From Rahnella sikkimica (GTDB lineage: Bacteria; Pseudomonadota; Gammaproteobacteria; Enterobacterales; Enterobacteriaceae), in the NCBI RefSeq assembly GCF_002951615.1, contig NZ_CP019062.1, forward strand, positions 1,612,001-1,676,000: 64,000 bases of DNA, in the 5' to 3' direction. The notes under the pieces are model-generated. The model did no database searches, was not told where the DNA came from, and saw only the letters and a list, made by a program, of their open reading frames with translations. Below, in pieces: positions 16,950-26,514 of the stretch. The translations under genes were made by a program, and so were the position numbers. Each line of letters opens with the position of its first letter. The stretch's first letter is position 1.

Positions 16950-17045
16950 TCAAATCCCCGGCGACACCTTCAGCAGCTTCCCGTTACTTTCATCCGTCAG
17001 CACATACACAAATCCGTCCGGGCCGCCGCGCTCAGAGATCAGCGG
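16950..17045 (-). pseudogene. yliI: C-terminal remnant of yliI (aldose sugar dehydrogenase)
   Basis: On the minus strand about 30 codons ending at 16950 encode GGPDGFVYVLTDESNGKLLK followed by VSPG and a stop. This is the extreme C-terminus of the PQQ-dependent soluble aldose sugar dehydrogenase YliI/Asd of E. coli, whose full length is about 370 residues. Homology fades at about 17045; upstream the frame encodes nothing similar. yliI is the neighbour of gstB in E. coli, so this is the scar of a deletion or rearrangement that placed the sugar region here. Confidence 0.75.
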
Positions 17046-17138
17046 CCTATAACTAACAGGAATAACGACTGCCTTAAATATACTAACAGCAAGGCATTCC
17101 TTCCTTGTTAACATACCGGTAAACTCCCTTCTTGCAAT

Positions 17139-17170
17139 GGACGTCCAGACAGACGGACTTCCAAACATCC
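17139..17170. promoter_or_regulatory. Four tandem MetJ-box-like octamers
   Basis: Four contiguous 8-bp units, GGACGTCC, AGACAGAC, GGACTTCC and AAACATCC, match the met-box consensus AGACGTCT at 6, 4, 5 and 5 positions. Tandem met boxes are how MetJ-SAM binds. They lie about 90 bp before the orphan sugar-binding-protein gene. The match is moderate, so this remains a hypothesis. Confidence 0.4.
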
Positions 17171-17260
17171 TCAATTTGGTCCGTTCTTTTTTGTTCCGAA
17201 TTTTTTTGCCAAAAACACCGGTGAAACACACATCGCACCTGACGACGGAGTTGTTAAATA

Positions 17261-18334
17261 ATGAAAAAAATATCCGCATCCCTGCTGGTTCTCAGCCTGT
17301 TCTCCGCCCTGCCCGCGTTTGCCGCTGATGCCCAACTGGCACCGGTTCCGGCTGCGATTGCACAACACAGCGGCCCGGTGCGTATTGCCGTCATCCGTAA
17401 CCTGGGCTCCGACGATAACACCACGCAATTTCTGGCCGGTGCCATCAAACAAGGCCACGCGCTGGGCTTTAAAGTCGATACGTTCCTGAGTAACGGCGAC
17501 GACGCCAAGTTCCAGGATTTCGTGAACCAGGCCATCAGCCAGAAGTACGACGGGATTATCCTGTCACAGGGTCGCGGCCCTTATTCTGAAGCGCTGGCAA
17601 AACGCATTGTCGCTGCGGGCATCGCGGTTTCCGCCTTTGATACCGAGGTGCCGGATACCCTTCCGGGCGTCACCGTCACCCGTCAGGACGATGCGTCTCT
17701 GGCAAAAGCCTCCGTCGGCCAGCTGGTGAAAGATTTCAACGGTAAAGCCAACATCATCAAACTGTGGGTCGCCGGTTTCCCGCCAATGGAACGCCGCCAG
17801 AAAACCTACGAAGCCATCCTGAAAGAAAACCCGGGCATTCATCAGCTTGAGTCTATCGGCGCGGTATCTTCGGACGTTCAGGGTGATACGGCCAACAAAG
17901 TCGGGGCGATTCTGGCGAAGTATCCGAAAGGCCAGATTGATGCGATCTGGGGGTCATGGGATGCCTTCAGTCAGGGCGCTTACAAGGCGCTGAAAGAGAA
18001 TAACCGTACCGAAATTAAACTCTACAGCATCGATGCTTCGAATCAGGATCTGCAACTGATGCGTGAGAAAGGCAGCCCGTGGCTGTTCACCGCGGCGGTG
18101 GATACACAGCTGATCGGTGCGGTAAACCTGCGCATTGTGGCGCTGAAAATTGCCGGTGAAAAAACGCCACAAAGCTACGAATTCCCGGCGCAGACTATTT
18201 CGCAATCCCTGCTGCTCAGCCAGCCGGAAGGCCTGAATGTCAGTGGTCTGAGTAAAATCATTCCGGGCTGGGGGAAATCAGAAGATTTCACCGCCCCCTG
18301 GTTTGCCACGCTGGAAGCAAAATACAAAAAGTAA
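17261..18334 (+). CDS. Orphan periplasmic sugar-binding protein (ribose-type)
   Basis: A 357-residue secreted protein with a signal peptide (MKKISASLLVLSLFSALPAFAA) and a type I periplasmic-binding fold (Peripla_BP_4/RbsB class): RIAVIRNLGSDDNTTQFLAGA, YDGIILSQG, VSAFDTEVP, AIWGSWDAFSQGAYKAL, YSIDASNQDLQLM. It should bind a monosaccharide-like ligand for an ABC importer, but no permease or ATPase gene is adjacent; it is monocistronic with its own terminator. It could use the xylose or AI-2 importers or one elsewhere. Met-box-like repeats upstream suggest methionine control and, speculatively, a methylthioribose-like ligand. The ATG has GGAG 10 nt upstream. Ligand unknown. Confidence 0.85.
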   Translation: MKKISASLLVLSLFSALPAFAADAQLAPVPAAIAQHSGPVRIAVIRNLGSDDNTTQFLAGAIKQGHALGFKVDTFLSNGDDAKFQDFVNQAISQKYDGIILSQGRGPYSEALAKRIVAAGIAVSAFDTEVPDTLPGVTVTRQDDASLAKASVGQLVKDFNGKANIIKLWVAGFPPMERRQKTYEAILKENPGIHQLESIGAVSSDVQGDTANKVGAILAKYPKGQIDAIWGSWDAFSQGAYKALKENNRTEIKLYSIDASNQDLQLMREKGSPWLFTAAVDTQLIGAVNLRIVALKIAGEKTPQSYEFPAQTISQSLLLSQPEGLNVSGLSKIIPGWGKSEDFTAPWFATLEAKYKK

Positions 18335-18344
18335 TTGCCTCAGA

Positions 18345-18368
18345 CCTCCCGGAAACGGGAGGTTTTTT
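18345..18368 (+). terminator. Rho-independent terminator of the orphan binding protein gene
   Basis: Stem CCTCCCG/CGGGAGG, GAAA tetraloop, then T6. Confidence 0.95.
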
Positions 18369-18458
18369 CTCCACTTTGCCGCTCAACATTTCCCCGTTTG
18401 CCCCCTGCGATCACAGAAATAAAGAAACATAATTTCAGAAGTAAAAATCTCAATAGCC

Positions 18459-18470
18459 GCAAGCGCTTAC
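18459..18470. promoter_or_regulatory. LacI-family-type operator upstream of yicJI
   Basis: GCAAGCGCTTAC fits the LacI/GalR-family operator frame GNAANCGNTTNC with a central CG, 46 bp upstream of the yicJ start. No LacI-type regulator is encoded in the window; XylR has a LacI-like ligand domain but an AraC-type DNA-binding domain, so the binder is unknown. Confidence 0.5.
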
Positions 18471-18515
18471 AACCGTTAAACCTGTACTCTCCCTTTTCAT
18501 ATGGACATTGAAGCA

Positions 18516-19883
18516 ATGAGTACAGAAATCCTTTCGGTCAAGGAAAAGATTGGATATGGATTAGGCGATGCCGCCAGTCATATTATTTTCGATAATGTCA
18601 TGCTGTACATGATGTTTTTCTACACTGACATTTTCGGCATCCCCGCCGGTTACGTCGGCACCATGTTCCTGCTGGCCCGCGCACTCGACGCTGTCTCTGA
18701 CCCCTGCATGGGATTGCTGGCTGACCGCACGCGCACGCGCTGGGGCAAATTCCGCCCTTACGTCCTGTTTGGCGCGATCCCTTTCGGCATCGTGTGCGTC
18801 TTTACCTACACCACGCCTGAACTGAGCATGACCGGCAAAATGATTTACGCCGCCATCACCTACACCCTGCTCACACTGATGTATACCGTGGTCAACATCC
18901 CGTATTGCGCACTGGGCGGCGTGATCACCACCAACCCGACACAGCGTATTTCGCTGCAATCCTACCGCTTCGTGCTGGCAACAGCGGGCGGCATGCTGAG
19001 TACCGTGCTGATGATGCCGCTGGTTAAACTGATTGGCGGGGAAAATCAGGCGCTGGGCTATCAGGGCGGGATTGCCGTACTGGCCATTGTCGCGGCAGTT
19101 ATGCTGGCAATCTGTTTTGCCACCACCAAAGAACGTATCGATCCGGGCAAACCAACTGGCACCATGCGCGAGGATTTACGCGACATCTGGCATAACGACC
19201 AGTGGCGCATTGTGGGCCTGCTGACCATTCTTAACATCATTTCTGTGGCGGTTCGCGGCGGTGCCATGATGTATTACGTCACCTATATTCTGGGCAATCC
19301 GATGCTGTTCGTCTGGTTCCTCGGCGTCTATTCCGTCGGCAACCTGTTTGGCAGCGCGCTCGCCAAACCACTCACCGACTGGAAATGCAAAGTCAGCGTG
19401 TTCTGGTGGACCAACGCCATTCTGGCGGTGCTCAGTCTGGCGATGTTCTTCCTGCCCATTCACGGCAGCATCATCATGTTTATCTTCATCTTTGTCATCG
19501 GCGTATTGCATCAGCTGGTGACGCCAATTCAGTGGGTCATGATGTCTGACACCGTCGATTACGGCGAATGGAACGACGGCAAACGCCTGACGGGTATCAG
19601 CTTCGCGGGCACATTATTTGTTCTTAAACTCGGTCTGGCACTGGCGGGCGCGATGATCGGCTGGATGCTGGCCGGTTCGGGTTATCAGTCCGGCGCAGCG
19701 ACTCAGAACGCGGCCACGATGACCTGCATTGTCGCGCTGTTCACGCTGGTGCCTGCCGCCTGTTATCTGCTGAGCGCCATTATCTGTAAGCGTTATTACA
19801 TCCTGCGCACGCCGCTGCTGCGCCGCATCATTGATGAAGTTGCGCAAGGCATCCGCCGCAATCAGCAAGAATTTATGAAATGA
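18516..19883 (+). CDS. yicJ: Xyloside transporter, GPH family
   Basis: A 455-residue inner-membrane cation symporter of the glycoside-pentoside-hexuronide family with 12 helices. The stretch KEKIGYGLGDAASHIIFD followed by NVMLYMMFFYTDIFGIPAG, then DAVSDPCMGLLADRTRTRWGKFRPY and TPIQWVMMSDTVDYGEWNDGKRLTGI, reads nearly as in E. coli YicJ. I use the ATG at 18516 (GAAG upstream), which reproduces the E. coli N-terminus; an ATG at 18501 would add five residues without a ribosome-binding site. It forms an operon with yicI (36-bp gap) and should import xylosides that YicI hydrolyses. Confidence 0.93.
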   Translation: MSTEILSVKEKIGYGLGDAASHIIFDNVMLYMMFFYTDIFGIPAGYVGTMFLLARALDAVSDPCMGLLADRTRTRWGKFRPYVLFGAIPFGIVCVFTYTTPELSMTGKMIYAAITYTLLTLMYTVVNIPYCALGGVITTNPTQRISLQSYRFVLATAGGMLSTVLMMPLVKLIGGENQALGYQGGIAVLAIVAAVMLAICFATTKERIDPGKPTGTMREDLRDIWHNDQWRIVGLLTILNIISVAVRGGAMMYYVTYILGNPMLFVWFLGVYSVGNLFGSALAKPLTDWKCKVSVFWWTNAILAVLSLAMFFLPIHGSIIMFIFIFVIGVLHQLVTPIQWVMMSDTVDYGEWNDGKRLTGISFAGTLFVLKLGLALAGAMIGWMLAGSGYQSGAATQNAATMTCIVALFTLVPAACYLLSAIICKRYYILRTPLLRRIIDEVAQGIRRNQQEFMK

Positions 19884-19919
19884 ATTTGATTGAGATGAAG
19901 TTTAAAAGAGGACTTGATT

Positions 19920-22244
19920 ATGAAAATCAGTGATGGCAACTGGTTAATCCAGGAAGGTTTAGTGCTCACGCACCCTTTACAGGTATTTGAAGTGCAGCGA
20001 GCCGGGAACGAAATGGTGATTTACGCTGCGCCGAAAGATGCCTCGGAACGCGCCAGCCAGCTCGATTCCCCGCTGTTTACGCTGCGATTTTTCTCGCCGC
20101 AAACCGGCGTGATAGGCGTGCGCATTACCCACTTTGACGGTGAAGAGGACAAAGGCCCGCATTATCCGTTAATACAATCTGACACGCCGGAACTGCGCTT
20201 TGAAGATAACGCCGAATTCGCCGCGTTGCACAGCGGTTCGCTCAGTGTCCGCGTGACCAAGGGCGATAACTGGACGCTCGATTTCCTGCGCGATGGCCGC
20301 CGTATTACCGGCAGTGTGGCAAAATCCAACGGTTATGTGCAGGACAGCAACACGCTGAAAACCTACATGATGGAGCGTCTGGATCTGGGCGTCGGCGAAA
20401 CCGTTTACGGGCTGGGAGAACGTTTCACCGCGCTGGTGAAAAACGGGCAAACCGTGGATACCTGGAACCGTGATGGCGGCACCAGCACCGAGCAATCGTA
20501 CAAAAATATTCCTTTCTATCTGACGAACCGCGGCTACGGCGTGCTGGTCAATCACCCGGAATGCGTGTCGTTTGAAGTCGGTTCAGAGAAAGTCTCGAAA
20601 GTGCAGTTCAGCGTGGAAGGCGAATACCTTGAGTATTTCGTCATTGATGGACCGACGCCGAAAAAAGTGCTCGACCGCTATACGCGCCTGACCGGCCGCC
20701 CGGCGCTGCCGCCCGCCTGGTCATTTGGCCTGTGGCTGACCACGTCTTTCACCACCAACTACGACGAAGCCACGGTCAACAGCTTTATCGACGGCATGGC
20801 CGAACGCAATCTGCCACTGCACGTTTTCCATTTCGACTGCTTCTGGATGAAAGCTTTCCAGTGGTGTGATTTTGAATGGGATCCGCAAACCTTCCCGGAT
20901 CCGCAGGGCATGTTGCAGCGCCTGAAAGCGCGCGGGCTGAAAATCTGCGTGTGGATTAACCCGTACATTGGCCAGAAATCTCCGCTGTTCCACGAAGGCA
21001 AAGAGAAAGGCTATCTGCTAAAACGTCCTGACGGTCGTGTATGGCAGTGGGATAAATGGCAGGCCGGAATGGGCATTGTCGATTTCACCAACCCGCAGGC
21101 CTGTGAATGGTACGCCGGACACCTCAAGCGGCTGGTGGATATGGGCGTGGATTGCTTCAAGACGGACTTCGGCGAACGCATTCCGACCGATGTGGTCTGG
21201 CACGACGGCTGCGACCCGCAGAAAATGCACAACCATTACGCGTTTGTGTACAACAAGCTGGTGTATGAAACGTTGCAGGAGAAACTCGGCGCGTCCGAAG
21301 CCGTGCTGTTTGCCCGTTCCGCTTCCGTGGGCGCACAACAGTTCCCGGTTCACTGGGGCGGCGACTGTTACGCCACTTACGAATCAATGGCGGAAAGCCT
21401 GCGCGGCGGCTTATCTATCGGACTGTCTGGCTTTGGATTCTGGAGCCACGACATTGGCGGCTTCGAAAATACTGCTCCGGCGCATATCTACAAGCGCTGG
21501 TGCGCCTTCGGCTTACTGTCGAGCCACAGCCGCCTGCACGGCAGCAAATCCTATCGTGTGCCGTGGGTTTATGACGACGAAGCCTGTGACGTGGTACGCC
21601 AGTTCACACAGCTGAAATGCCGCCTGATGCCGTACCTGTATCCGGCGTCTGCACAAGCCGCCAAAAGCGGAACGCCAGTGATGCGCGCCATGATGCTCGA
21701 ATTCCCGGAAGATCCGGCCTGCGATTATCTCGACCGCCAGTACATGCTGGGCGATAACCTGCTGGTCGCGCCGGTCTTCAGTGAACAAGGCGATGTGGAT
21801 TTCTATCTGCCACAGGGACGCTGGACGCACCTGCTCAGCAACGACTTGGTCGAAGGTTCACGCTGGCATCGTCAGCAGCATGGCTTTGACAGCCTGCCGC
21901 TGTATGTCCGCCCGAACACGTTACTGGCGACAGGCAGCAACAGTGAAAAACCGGATTACGATTACAGCGAGCGTCCTGAATTCCACCTGTTCGAACTGGA
22001 CGATGGTGCGATTGCTGAAAGTCAGATTACTGACCTGCAGGGTAATGTGGTGTTTACGCTGAATGTGCATCGCAGCGGTAACACCCTGACGCTGACCACC
22101 GAAGGTAAAGCAACAGACTGGACACTGTGCCTGCGCAACATTCACAGCGTATCGAAATGCAGTCTGGCGACAACTTCGGCGATACCGCAAGGGTTGCGGA
22201 TCACACCGGAACACGGCAGCCATCAGTTTGTCATTACACTATAA
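19920..22244 (+). CDS. yicI: Alpha-xylosidase YicI (GH31)
   Basis: Hydrolyses alpha-xylosides such as isoprimeverose in the cytoplasm, releasing xylose. 774 residues from the ATG at 19920 (AGAGGA upstream; a TTG at 19914 is in frame). Residue numbering coincides with the E. coli enzyme: the nucleophile is D416 in [12 protein letters not shown] and the acid/base D482 in [13 protein letters not shown]. The GH31 substrate loops [20 protein letters not shown] and [11 protein letters not shown] are intact, so the protein is probably active. The C-terminal beta domains are the most divergent part. A strong terminator follows. With yicJ it links to the xylose genes immediately downstream. Confidence 0.97.
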   Translation: MKISDGNWLIQEGLVLTHPLQVFEVQRAGNEMVIYAAPKDASERASQLDSPLFTLRFFSPQTGVIGVRITHFDGEEDKGPHYPLIQSDTPELRFEDNAEFAALHSGSLSVRVTKGDNWTLDFLRDGRRITGSVAKSNGYVQDSNTLKTYMMERLDLGVGETVYGLGERFTALVKNGQTVDTWNRDGGTSTEQSYKNIPFYLTNRGYGVLVNHPECVSFEVGSEKVSKVQFSVEGEYLEYFVIDGPTPKKVLDRYTRLTGRPALPPAWSFGLWLTTSFTTNYDEATVNSFIDGMAERNLPLHVFHFDCFWMKAFQWCDFEWDPQTFPDPQGMLQRLKARGLKICVWINPYIGQKSPLFHEGKEKGYLLKRPDGRVWQWDKWQAGMGIVDFTNPQACEWYAGHLKRLVDMGVDCFKTDFGERIPTDVVWHDGCDPQKMHNHYAFVYNKLVYETLQEKLGASEAVLFARSASVGAQQFPVHWGGDCYATYESMAESLRGGLSIGLSGFGFWSHDIGGFENTAPAHIYKRWCAFGLLSSHSRLHGSKSYRVPWVYDDEACDVVRQFTQLKCRLMPYLYPASAQAAKSGTPVMRAMMLEFPEDPACDYLDRQYMLGDNLLVAPVFSEQGDVDFYLPQGRWTHLLSNDLVEGSRWHRQQHGFDSLPLYVRPNTLLATGSNSEKPDYDYSERPEFHLFELDDGAIAESQITDLQGNVVFTLNVHRSGNTLTLTTEGKATDWTLCLRNIHSVSKCSLATTSAIPQGLRITPEHGSHQFVITL

Positions 22245-22285
22245 AAACAGTTATAAGCAGTCGTTATAAAAATCAGTAATACAAG

Positions 22286-22316
22286 CCCCGGCGATTATTC
22301 AGCGCCGGGGTTTTTT
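22286..22316 (+). terminator. Rho-independent terminator of yicJI
   Basis: Stem CCCCGGCG/CGCCGGGG (22286-22293 with 22303-22310), 9-nt loop, then T6. Confidence 0.95.
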
Positions 22317-22336
22317 ATCCACTTCCAGGCTCTTTT

Positions 22337-23524
22337 CTACACTTCCTGATAAACGCTCTCGCCGTGAATACTGCGGTATTCTTTCGGCGTCATTTCATAG
22401 CCTTTCCGGAAGACTGAATAGAAATATTGCAGTGACGGATACCCGCACATTTGCGAGATTTCGTTAATGGAAATCGACGTGGCGGCCAGAAGATTGCGGG
22501 CGCGGTCGAGCTTTTCTTCGTGGATCACGCCATGAATGGTTTGCCCGGTTTCATCTTTAAAACGCTTCTCCAGGTTAGACCGTGACATGCCGATCGCGTC
22601 CAGAACCTGCTCGACTTTGATACCTTTGCAGGCGTGATAACGGATGTAATGCATCGCCTGTATCACCGCCGGATCACGCAAAGAACGGAAGTCCGTTGAG
22701 CGACGTTCTACCACTTTAACCGGCGGAACCAGAATGCGCTGCAACGGCAGAACGCGCTGATCCAGCAACTGATGCAACAGTTTTGCTGCGCGATATCCCA
22801 TCTGGCGCGTGCCCTGCACCACAGATGACAATGCCACGCGGGAGAGGTAACGGGTGAGTTCTTCGTTATCGATACCAATGACGCTAAGTTTTTCGGGAAC
22901 AGGAATATTCAGATGTTCGCAAACCTGCAATAAATGCCGGGCGCGGGCGTCGGTGACGGCAATAATGCCGGTTTGCTGCGGCAGCGTTTGTATCCAGTCC
23001 GCCAGCCGGTTTTGCGCATGCTGCCAGTTTTCCGGTGCGGTTTCCATTCCCTGATAGACCACGCCCTGATACTGCTCGGCGGACACCAGTTTCCGGAAAG
23101 CGAATTCCCGTTCCTGCGCCCAGCGTTTTCCGCCCGCATCCGGCAAACCGTAGAAGGCAAAACGGTTGATGCCCTTTTCTTTCAGATGCATAAACGCCGC
23201 TTCGACCAGCGCGTAGTTATCGGTCGCAATGTAGTGAACCGGCGGATAATCCTCTTCCCGGTGATAAGAGCCGCCGACGCCGACAATCGGCACATTGAGG
23301 TCTTGGAGCAAGGTTTCTATTTCCCGGTCATCGAAGTCCGCAATAACACCGTCTCCGAGCCAGTCTTTAATATTGTCGATACGGCAGCGAAAATCCTCTT
23401 CAATGAAGATATCCCAGTCGCTCTGTGAGGCCTGTAAATATTCGCCAACCCCTTCCACGACCTGACGGTCGTAGACTTTGTTCGCGTTAAATAACAGCGT
23501 GATCCGATAACGTTTTTCAAACAT
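22337..23524 (-). CDS. xylR: Xylose operon regulator XylR
   Basis: A 395-residue xylose-responsive activator. The N-terminal three quarters are a LacI/periplasmic-binding-like ligand domain (YRITLLFNANKVYDRQVVEG, IVGVGGSYHREEDYP) and the C-terminal hundred residues are an AraC-type double helix-turn-helix (IEQ/VEQVLDAIGMSRSNLEKRF; ISINEISQMCGYPSLQYFYSVFRKGYEMTPKEYR). Architecture and length match E. coli XylR (392). In E. coli it lies downstream of xylFGH on the same strand; the same order is kept here, with a 189-bp gap after xylH. It should activate the divergent xylA and xylF promoters when xylose is bound. Confidence 0.96.
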   Translation of the reverse strand: MFEKRYRITLLFNANKVYDRQVVEGVGEYLQASQSDWDIFIEEDFRCRIDNIKDWLGDGVIADFDDREIETLLQDLNVPIVGVGGSYHREEDYPPVHYIATDNYALVEAAFMHLKEKGINRFAFYGLPDAGGKRWAQEREFAFRKLVSAEQYQGVVYQGMETAPENWQHAQNRLADWIQTLPQQTGIIAVTDARARHLLQVCEHLNIPVPEKLSVIGIDNEELTRYLSRVALSSVVQGTRQMGYRAAKLLHQLLDQRVLPLQRILVPPVKVVERRSTDFRSLRDPAVIQAMHYIRYHACKGIKVEQVLDAIGMSRSNLEKRFKDETGQTIHGVIHEEKLDRARNLLAATSISINEISQMCGYPSLQYFYSVFRKGYEMTPKEYRSIHGESVYQEV

Positions 23525-23557
23525 GCCTGTTTCTCACCGATAATCATATAGGCTAAA

Positions 23558-23588
23558 GCCCTGTTCATTTGTTCCTTATGAACAGGGC
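23558..23588 (-). terminator. Hairpin between xylH and xylR
   Basis: Perfect 11-bp stem (23558-23568 with 23578-23588) and 9-nt loop, followed on the minus strand by TTTAGCC. It lies 125 bp after xylH and 33 bp before xylR, so it may end xylFGH transcripts and insulate xylR. Confidence 0.6.
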
Positions 23589-23713
23589 GGATTCCGTGGG
23601 TCTGCAGGTCAATAGCACAACGCCGGTTCTCCGTGGCGTTCGTCGTCAGAATCTGTGAGGCTCTTCAGAATTTTCTCCATGAATGTTCGTAAACGCACGT
23701 TTTTTCAGCGTTT

Positions 23714-24913
23714 TTATGCACGACGTTTAGTGGCTGAATCCATCCACACCGCCAGCAGTAAAATCGCACCTTTGACGATGTACTGCCAGAAAGTCGGGAC
23801 GTCGAGCATACTCATGCCATTGTCGAGCGAGGCCATGATAAATGCCCCCATAACAGCACCGGCCACACTGCCGACACCGCCTGCCAGACTGGTGCCGCCA
23901 ATGACACAGGCCGCAATGGCATCAAGCTCTGCAATGTTGCCCGCGGAAGGTGAACCGGCCCCCAGACGGGAACTGAGAATGAGCCCGGCAATCGCCACCA
24001 TCAGGCCGTTGATGGCAAACACTGCCAGCTTGCTGCGTTCAACATTGACGCCCGATAATCTGGCGGCTTCGATGTTGCCACCAATGGCATAAATACGACG
24101 ACCAAAGGAGGTGCGTGATGCCATGAACATTCCGCCCAGCATCAGCGCCACCAGAATCAGCACCGGCGTCGGTACGCCGCGATAATCGTTGAGCAGATAA
24201 ATCGCGCCCAGCGCAATAATCGCCGTCAGCGCCTGTCGCGTGACGTGGTTTTTCGCTCCCGTAACCGGCAGGCCAAGCGCTGCACGCTGGTTACGTCTGC
24301 GCCATTGCCAGCCGATAAACAACGCCAGTGATATGGCACCAATGCCAAAGCCGAAGGAGTCTGGCAGATAGCTTTGCCCAATCAGGGACATCGCAGGTGT
24401 AGTCGGCGCGACGGTGGTCCCGCTGGTGATACCAATCAGAATGCCGCGAAACGCCAGCATCCCGGCGAGTGTCACGATAAAAGAAGGCACTTTACGGTAG
24501 GCCACCCACCAGCCGTTCCATGCCCCGAGTAACAGGCCCAGCGCCAGCGTGACCACAATGGTCAGCGGTAACGGCCAGCCTAACCAGACATCAAAAATAG
24601 CGGCAGCGCCCCCGAGTAAACCCATCATCGAACCGACGGAGAGGTCGATTTCAGCGGAGATAATCACAAAGACCATACCCACTGCCAAAATACCGGTGAT
24701 GGCGGTCTGGCGCAGCAGGTTTGAAATATTGCGCGCGCTGATGTACGCGCCGTCTGTCGTCAGGCTGAAAAAAACGATAATCACCGCGATGGCCGCCAGC
24801 ATGACAAAAACCTGAAGGTTAATGTTCTTAAGCTTCGGGATTGGCAATACAGTGCCCGGTTCACCGTTGTCCGCAGAAGCGGCTGGGGTGGCTGATTGGG
24901 GAAATTTAGACAT
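23714..24913 (-). CDS. xylH: Xylose ABC transporter permease XylH
   Basis: Inner-membrane permease of the XylFGH importer, 399 residues from the ATG at 24913 (GAGGAG 8 nt upstream; a GTG at 24922 is in frame but poorer). Strongly hydrophobic with BPD_transp_2 features: [55 protein letters not shown], and [20 protein letters not shown], the EAA-like contact for XylG. C-terminus [10 protein letters not shown] matches E. coli. Its start overlaps the end of xylG by 8 bp, indicating translational coupling. Confidence 0.96.
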   Translation of the reverse strand: MSKFPQSATPAASADNGEPGTVLPIPKLKNINLQVFVMLAAIAVIIVFFSLTTDGAYISARNISNLLRQTAITGILAVGMVFVIISAEIDLSVGSMMGLLGGAAAIFDVWLGWPLPLTIVVTLALGLLLGAWNGWWVAYRKVPSFIVTLAGMLAFRGILIGITSGTTVAPTTPAMSLIGQSYLPDSFGFGIGAISLALFIGWQWRRRNQRAALGLPVTGAKNHVTRQALTAIIALGAIYLLNDYRGVPTPVLILVALMLGGMFMASRTSFGRRIYAIGGNIEAARLSGVNVERSKLAVFAINGLMVAIAGLILSSRLGAGSPSAGNIAELDAIAACVIGGTSLAGGVGSVAGAVMGAFIMASLDNGMSMLDVPTFWQYIVKGAILLLAVWMDSATKRRA

Positions 24914-26447
24914 GAGCTTCACTCCTCAGGGCGGCTTCCATGACCTGCTCCTGACTTAAATTATTGTTGTCCAGACAGGCTTTGACCTGCCCGAGATGCA
25001 TAACCACCACGCGGTCGCTGAGCCCCAGCACTTCGGGTAACTCGGAGGAAATGACAATAATCGCCATCCCCTGCGCCGCCAGCTGGCCGATCAGTTTGTA
25101 GATTTCATGTTTCGCCCCGACATCAATGCCGCGCGTCGGCTCGTCGAGAATTAGGATTTTGGGTTTGAGCAACAGGCAGCGGGCCAGAATGGCTTTTTGC
25201 TGATTACCGCCGCTGAGACGACCAATCGCCAGCTCGGGAGATGACGTTTTGATTTTAAGCTGTCTGACGGACTCGCTGATGGTGTGCTGCTCCTGCGCTT
25301 CACGCAGAACGCCACCGCCGGTGAACTGGTCTAACGCCGCCAGCGTAATGTTGCTACCTACCGCCATCACCGGCACGATACCGTCGCGCTTGCGGTCTTC
25401 CGGCACCATCGCCAGACCCCGGCGCATGGCGTCACGGCAACCGGTAATTTCTACTTTTTCGCCGTTGAGCCAGATATCGCCACTCCACCGCCCCGGATAC
25501 ACGCCGAATAAACATTCCATGGTTTCAGTTCTTCCGGCGCCGACCAGCCCGGCGACGCCCAGCACTTCGCCTTTATGCAGGCTAAACCCGGCGTTATCGA
25601 CACGTTTGATGTGCCGGTTCACCGGGTGCCAGGCCGTGAGATTTTCGACGCGCAGCACTTCCTCGCCAATCTGGCGTTCACGGGGAGGAAACAGCTCGGT
25701 CAGTTCACGCCCCACCATCATCGAAATGATGTCTTTTTCCGACGTGCTGGCCGCCTCGCAGGTCGCAATATGCCTGCCGTCGCGGATCACACAGAGTGTG
25801 TCTGAAATGGCTTTCACTTCATTGAGCTTGTGGGAAATATAAATACAGGCGATATCGTGATGCCGCAGGTCGCGGATAATATCCAGCAGAACCGCGGTTT
25901 CGCTTTCGGTGAGCGAGGCCGTCGGTTCATCCAGCACCAGCAAACGCACCTGCTTGTTCAGCGCTTTGGCGATTTCCACCAGTTGCCGCTGGCCCAGTCC
26001 GAGTTCACCCACGGGCGTGTGCGGGTCAATATCCAGCTTCACCTGCGCCAGCATGCGCTGGCAGCGCAAATACATATTGTCAGTATCGAGCATTCCGTAA
26101 CGGCCCCACTCGTTACCCAGAAACATGTTTTCCAGCACGCTGAGTTGTTTCACCAGTGCCAGTTCCTGATGAATAATCGCAATCCCTTTTTGTTCGGTAT
26201 CACGTATGCCTTTTGCGGTCAGACGTTCTCCTGAAAAATAAATTTCTCCTTCATACGTTCCGCTGGGATAAATACCGCATAACACCTTCATTAGTGTGGA
26301 TTTACCGGAACCGTTTTCCCCGCACAGTGATAACACTTCCCCGGCAGATAACGTCAGGCTGATATTATCGACAGCTTTTACAGAGCCAAATTTCTTGGTG
26401 ATATTTCGCATATCCAGCAGGGCTGATTTTTCATATTTTTCTGGCAT
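24906..26447 (-). CDS. xylG: Xylose ABC transporter ATPase XylG
   Basis: A 513-residue fused double ATPase. The first nucleotide-binding domain has Walker [10 protein letters not shown], signature [12 protein letters not shown] and Walker [12 protein letters not shown]; the second has a degenerate Walker [10 protein letters not shown], signature LSGGNQQK and Walker [13 protein letters not shown], the pattern of monosaccharide CUT2 ATPases. It energises xylose uptake with XylF and XylH. It is separated from xylF by 67 bp containing a hairpin and overlaps xylH by 8 bp. Confidence 0.97.
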   Translation of the reverse strand: MPEKYEKSALLDMRNITKKFGSVKAVDNISLTLSAGEVLSLCGENGSGKSTLMKVLCGIYPSGTYEGEIYFSGERLTAKGIRDTEQKGIAIIHQELALVKQLSVLENMFLGNEWGRYGMLDTDNMYLRCQRMLAQVKLDIDPHTPVGELGLGQRQLVEIAKALNKQVRLLVLDEPTASLTESETAVLLDIIRDLRHHDIACIYISHKLNEVKAISDTLCVIRDGRHIATCEAASTSEKDIISMMVGRELTELFPPRERQIGEEVLRVENLTAWHPVNRHIKRVDNAGFSLHKGEVLGVAGLVGAGRTETMECLFGVYPGRWSGDIWLNGEKVEITGCRDAMRRGLAMVPEDRKRDGIVPVMAVGSNITLAALDQFTGGGVLREAQEQHTISESVRQLKIKTSSPELAIGRLSGGNQQKAILARCLLLKPKILILDEPTRGIDVGAKHEIYKLIGQLAAQGMAIIVISSELPEVLGLSDRVVVMHLGQVKACLDNNNLSQEQVMEAALRSEAHV

Positions 26448-26464
26448 GGTATTTTATCCTGATA

Positions 26465-26495
26465 AAAACAACACTCCGCGAAGACGTGTTGTTTT
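26465..26495 (-). terminator. Intercistronic hairpin xylF-xylG
   Basis: Perfect 10-bp stem (26465-26474 with 26486-26495), 11-nt loop, whose second arm ends GTTGTTTT on the minus strand. Its place between a binding-protein gene and its ATPase gene is typical of partial terminators or mRNA-stabilising structures that raise binding-protein expression. Confidence 0.65.
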
Positions 26496-26514
26496 CATAG
26501 AAAATATTGAAAAA

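Noticed and set aside
16950..17279. A 109-codon minus-strand gene
   Set aside because: Only the last 30 or so codons resemble a protein (YliI C-terminus); the rest runs through the upstream region of the next gene, so I list a remnant rather than a gene.
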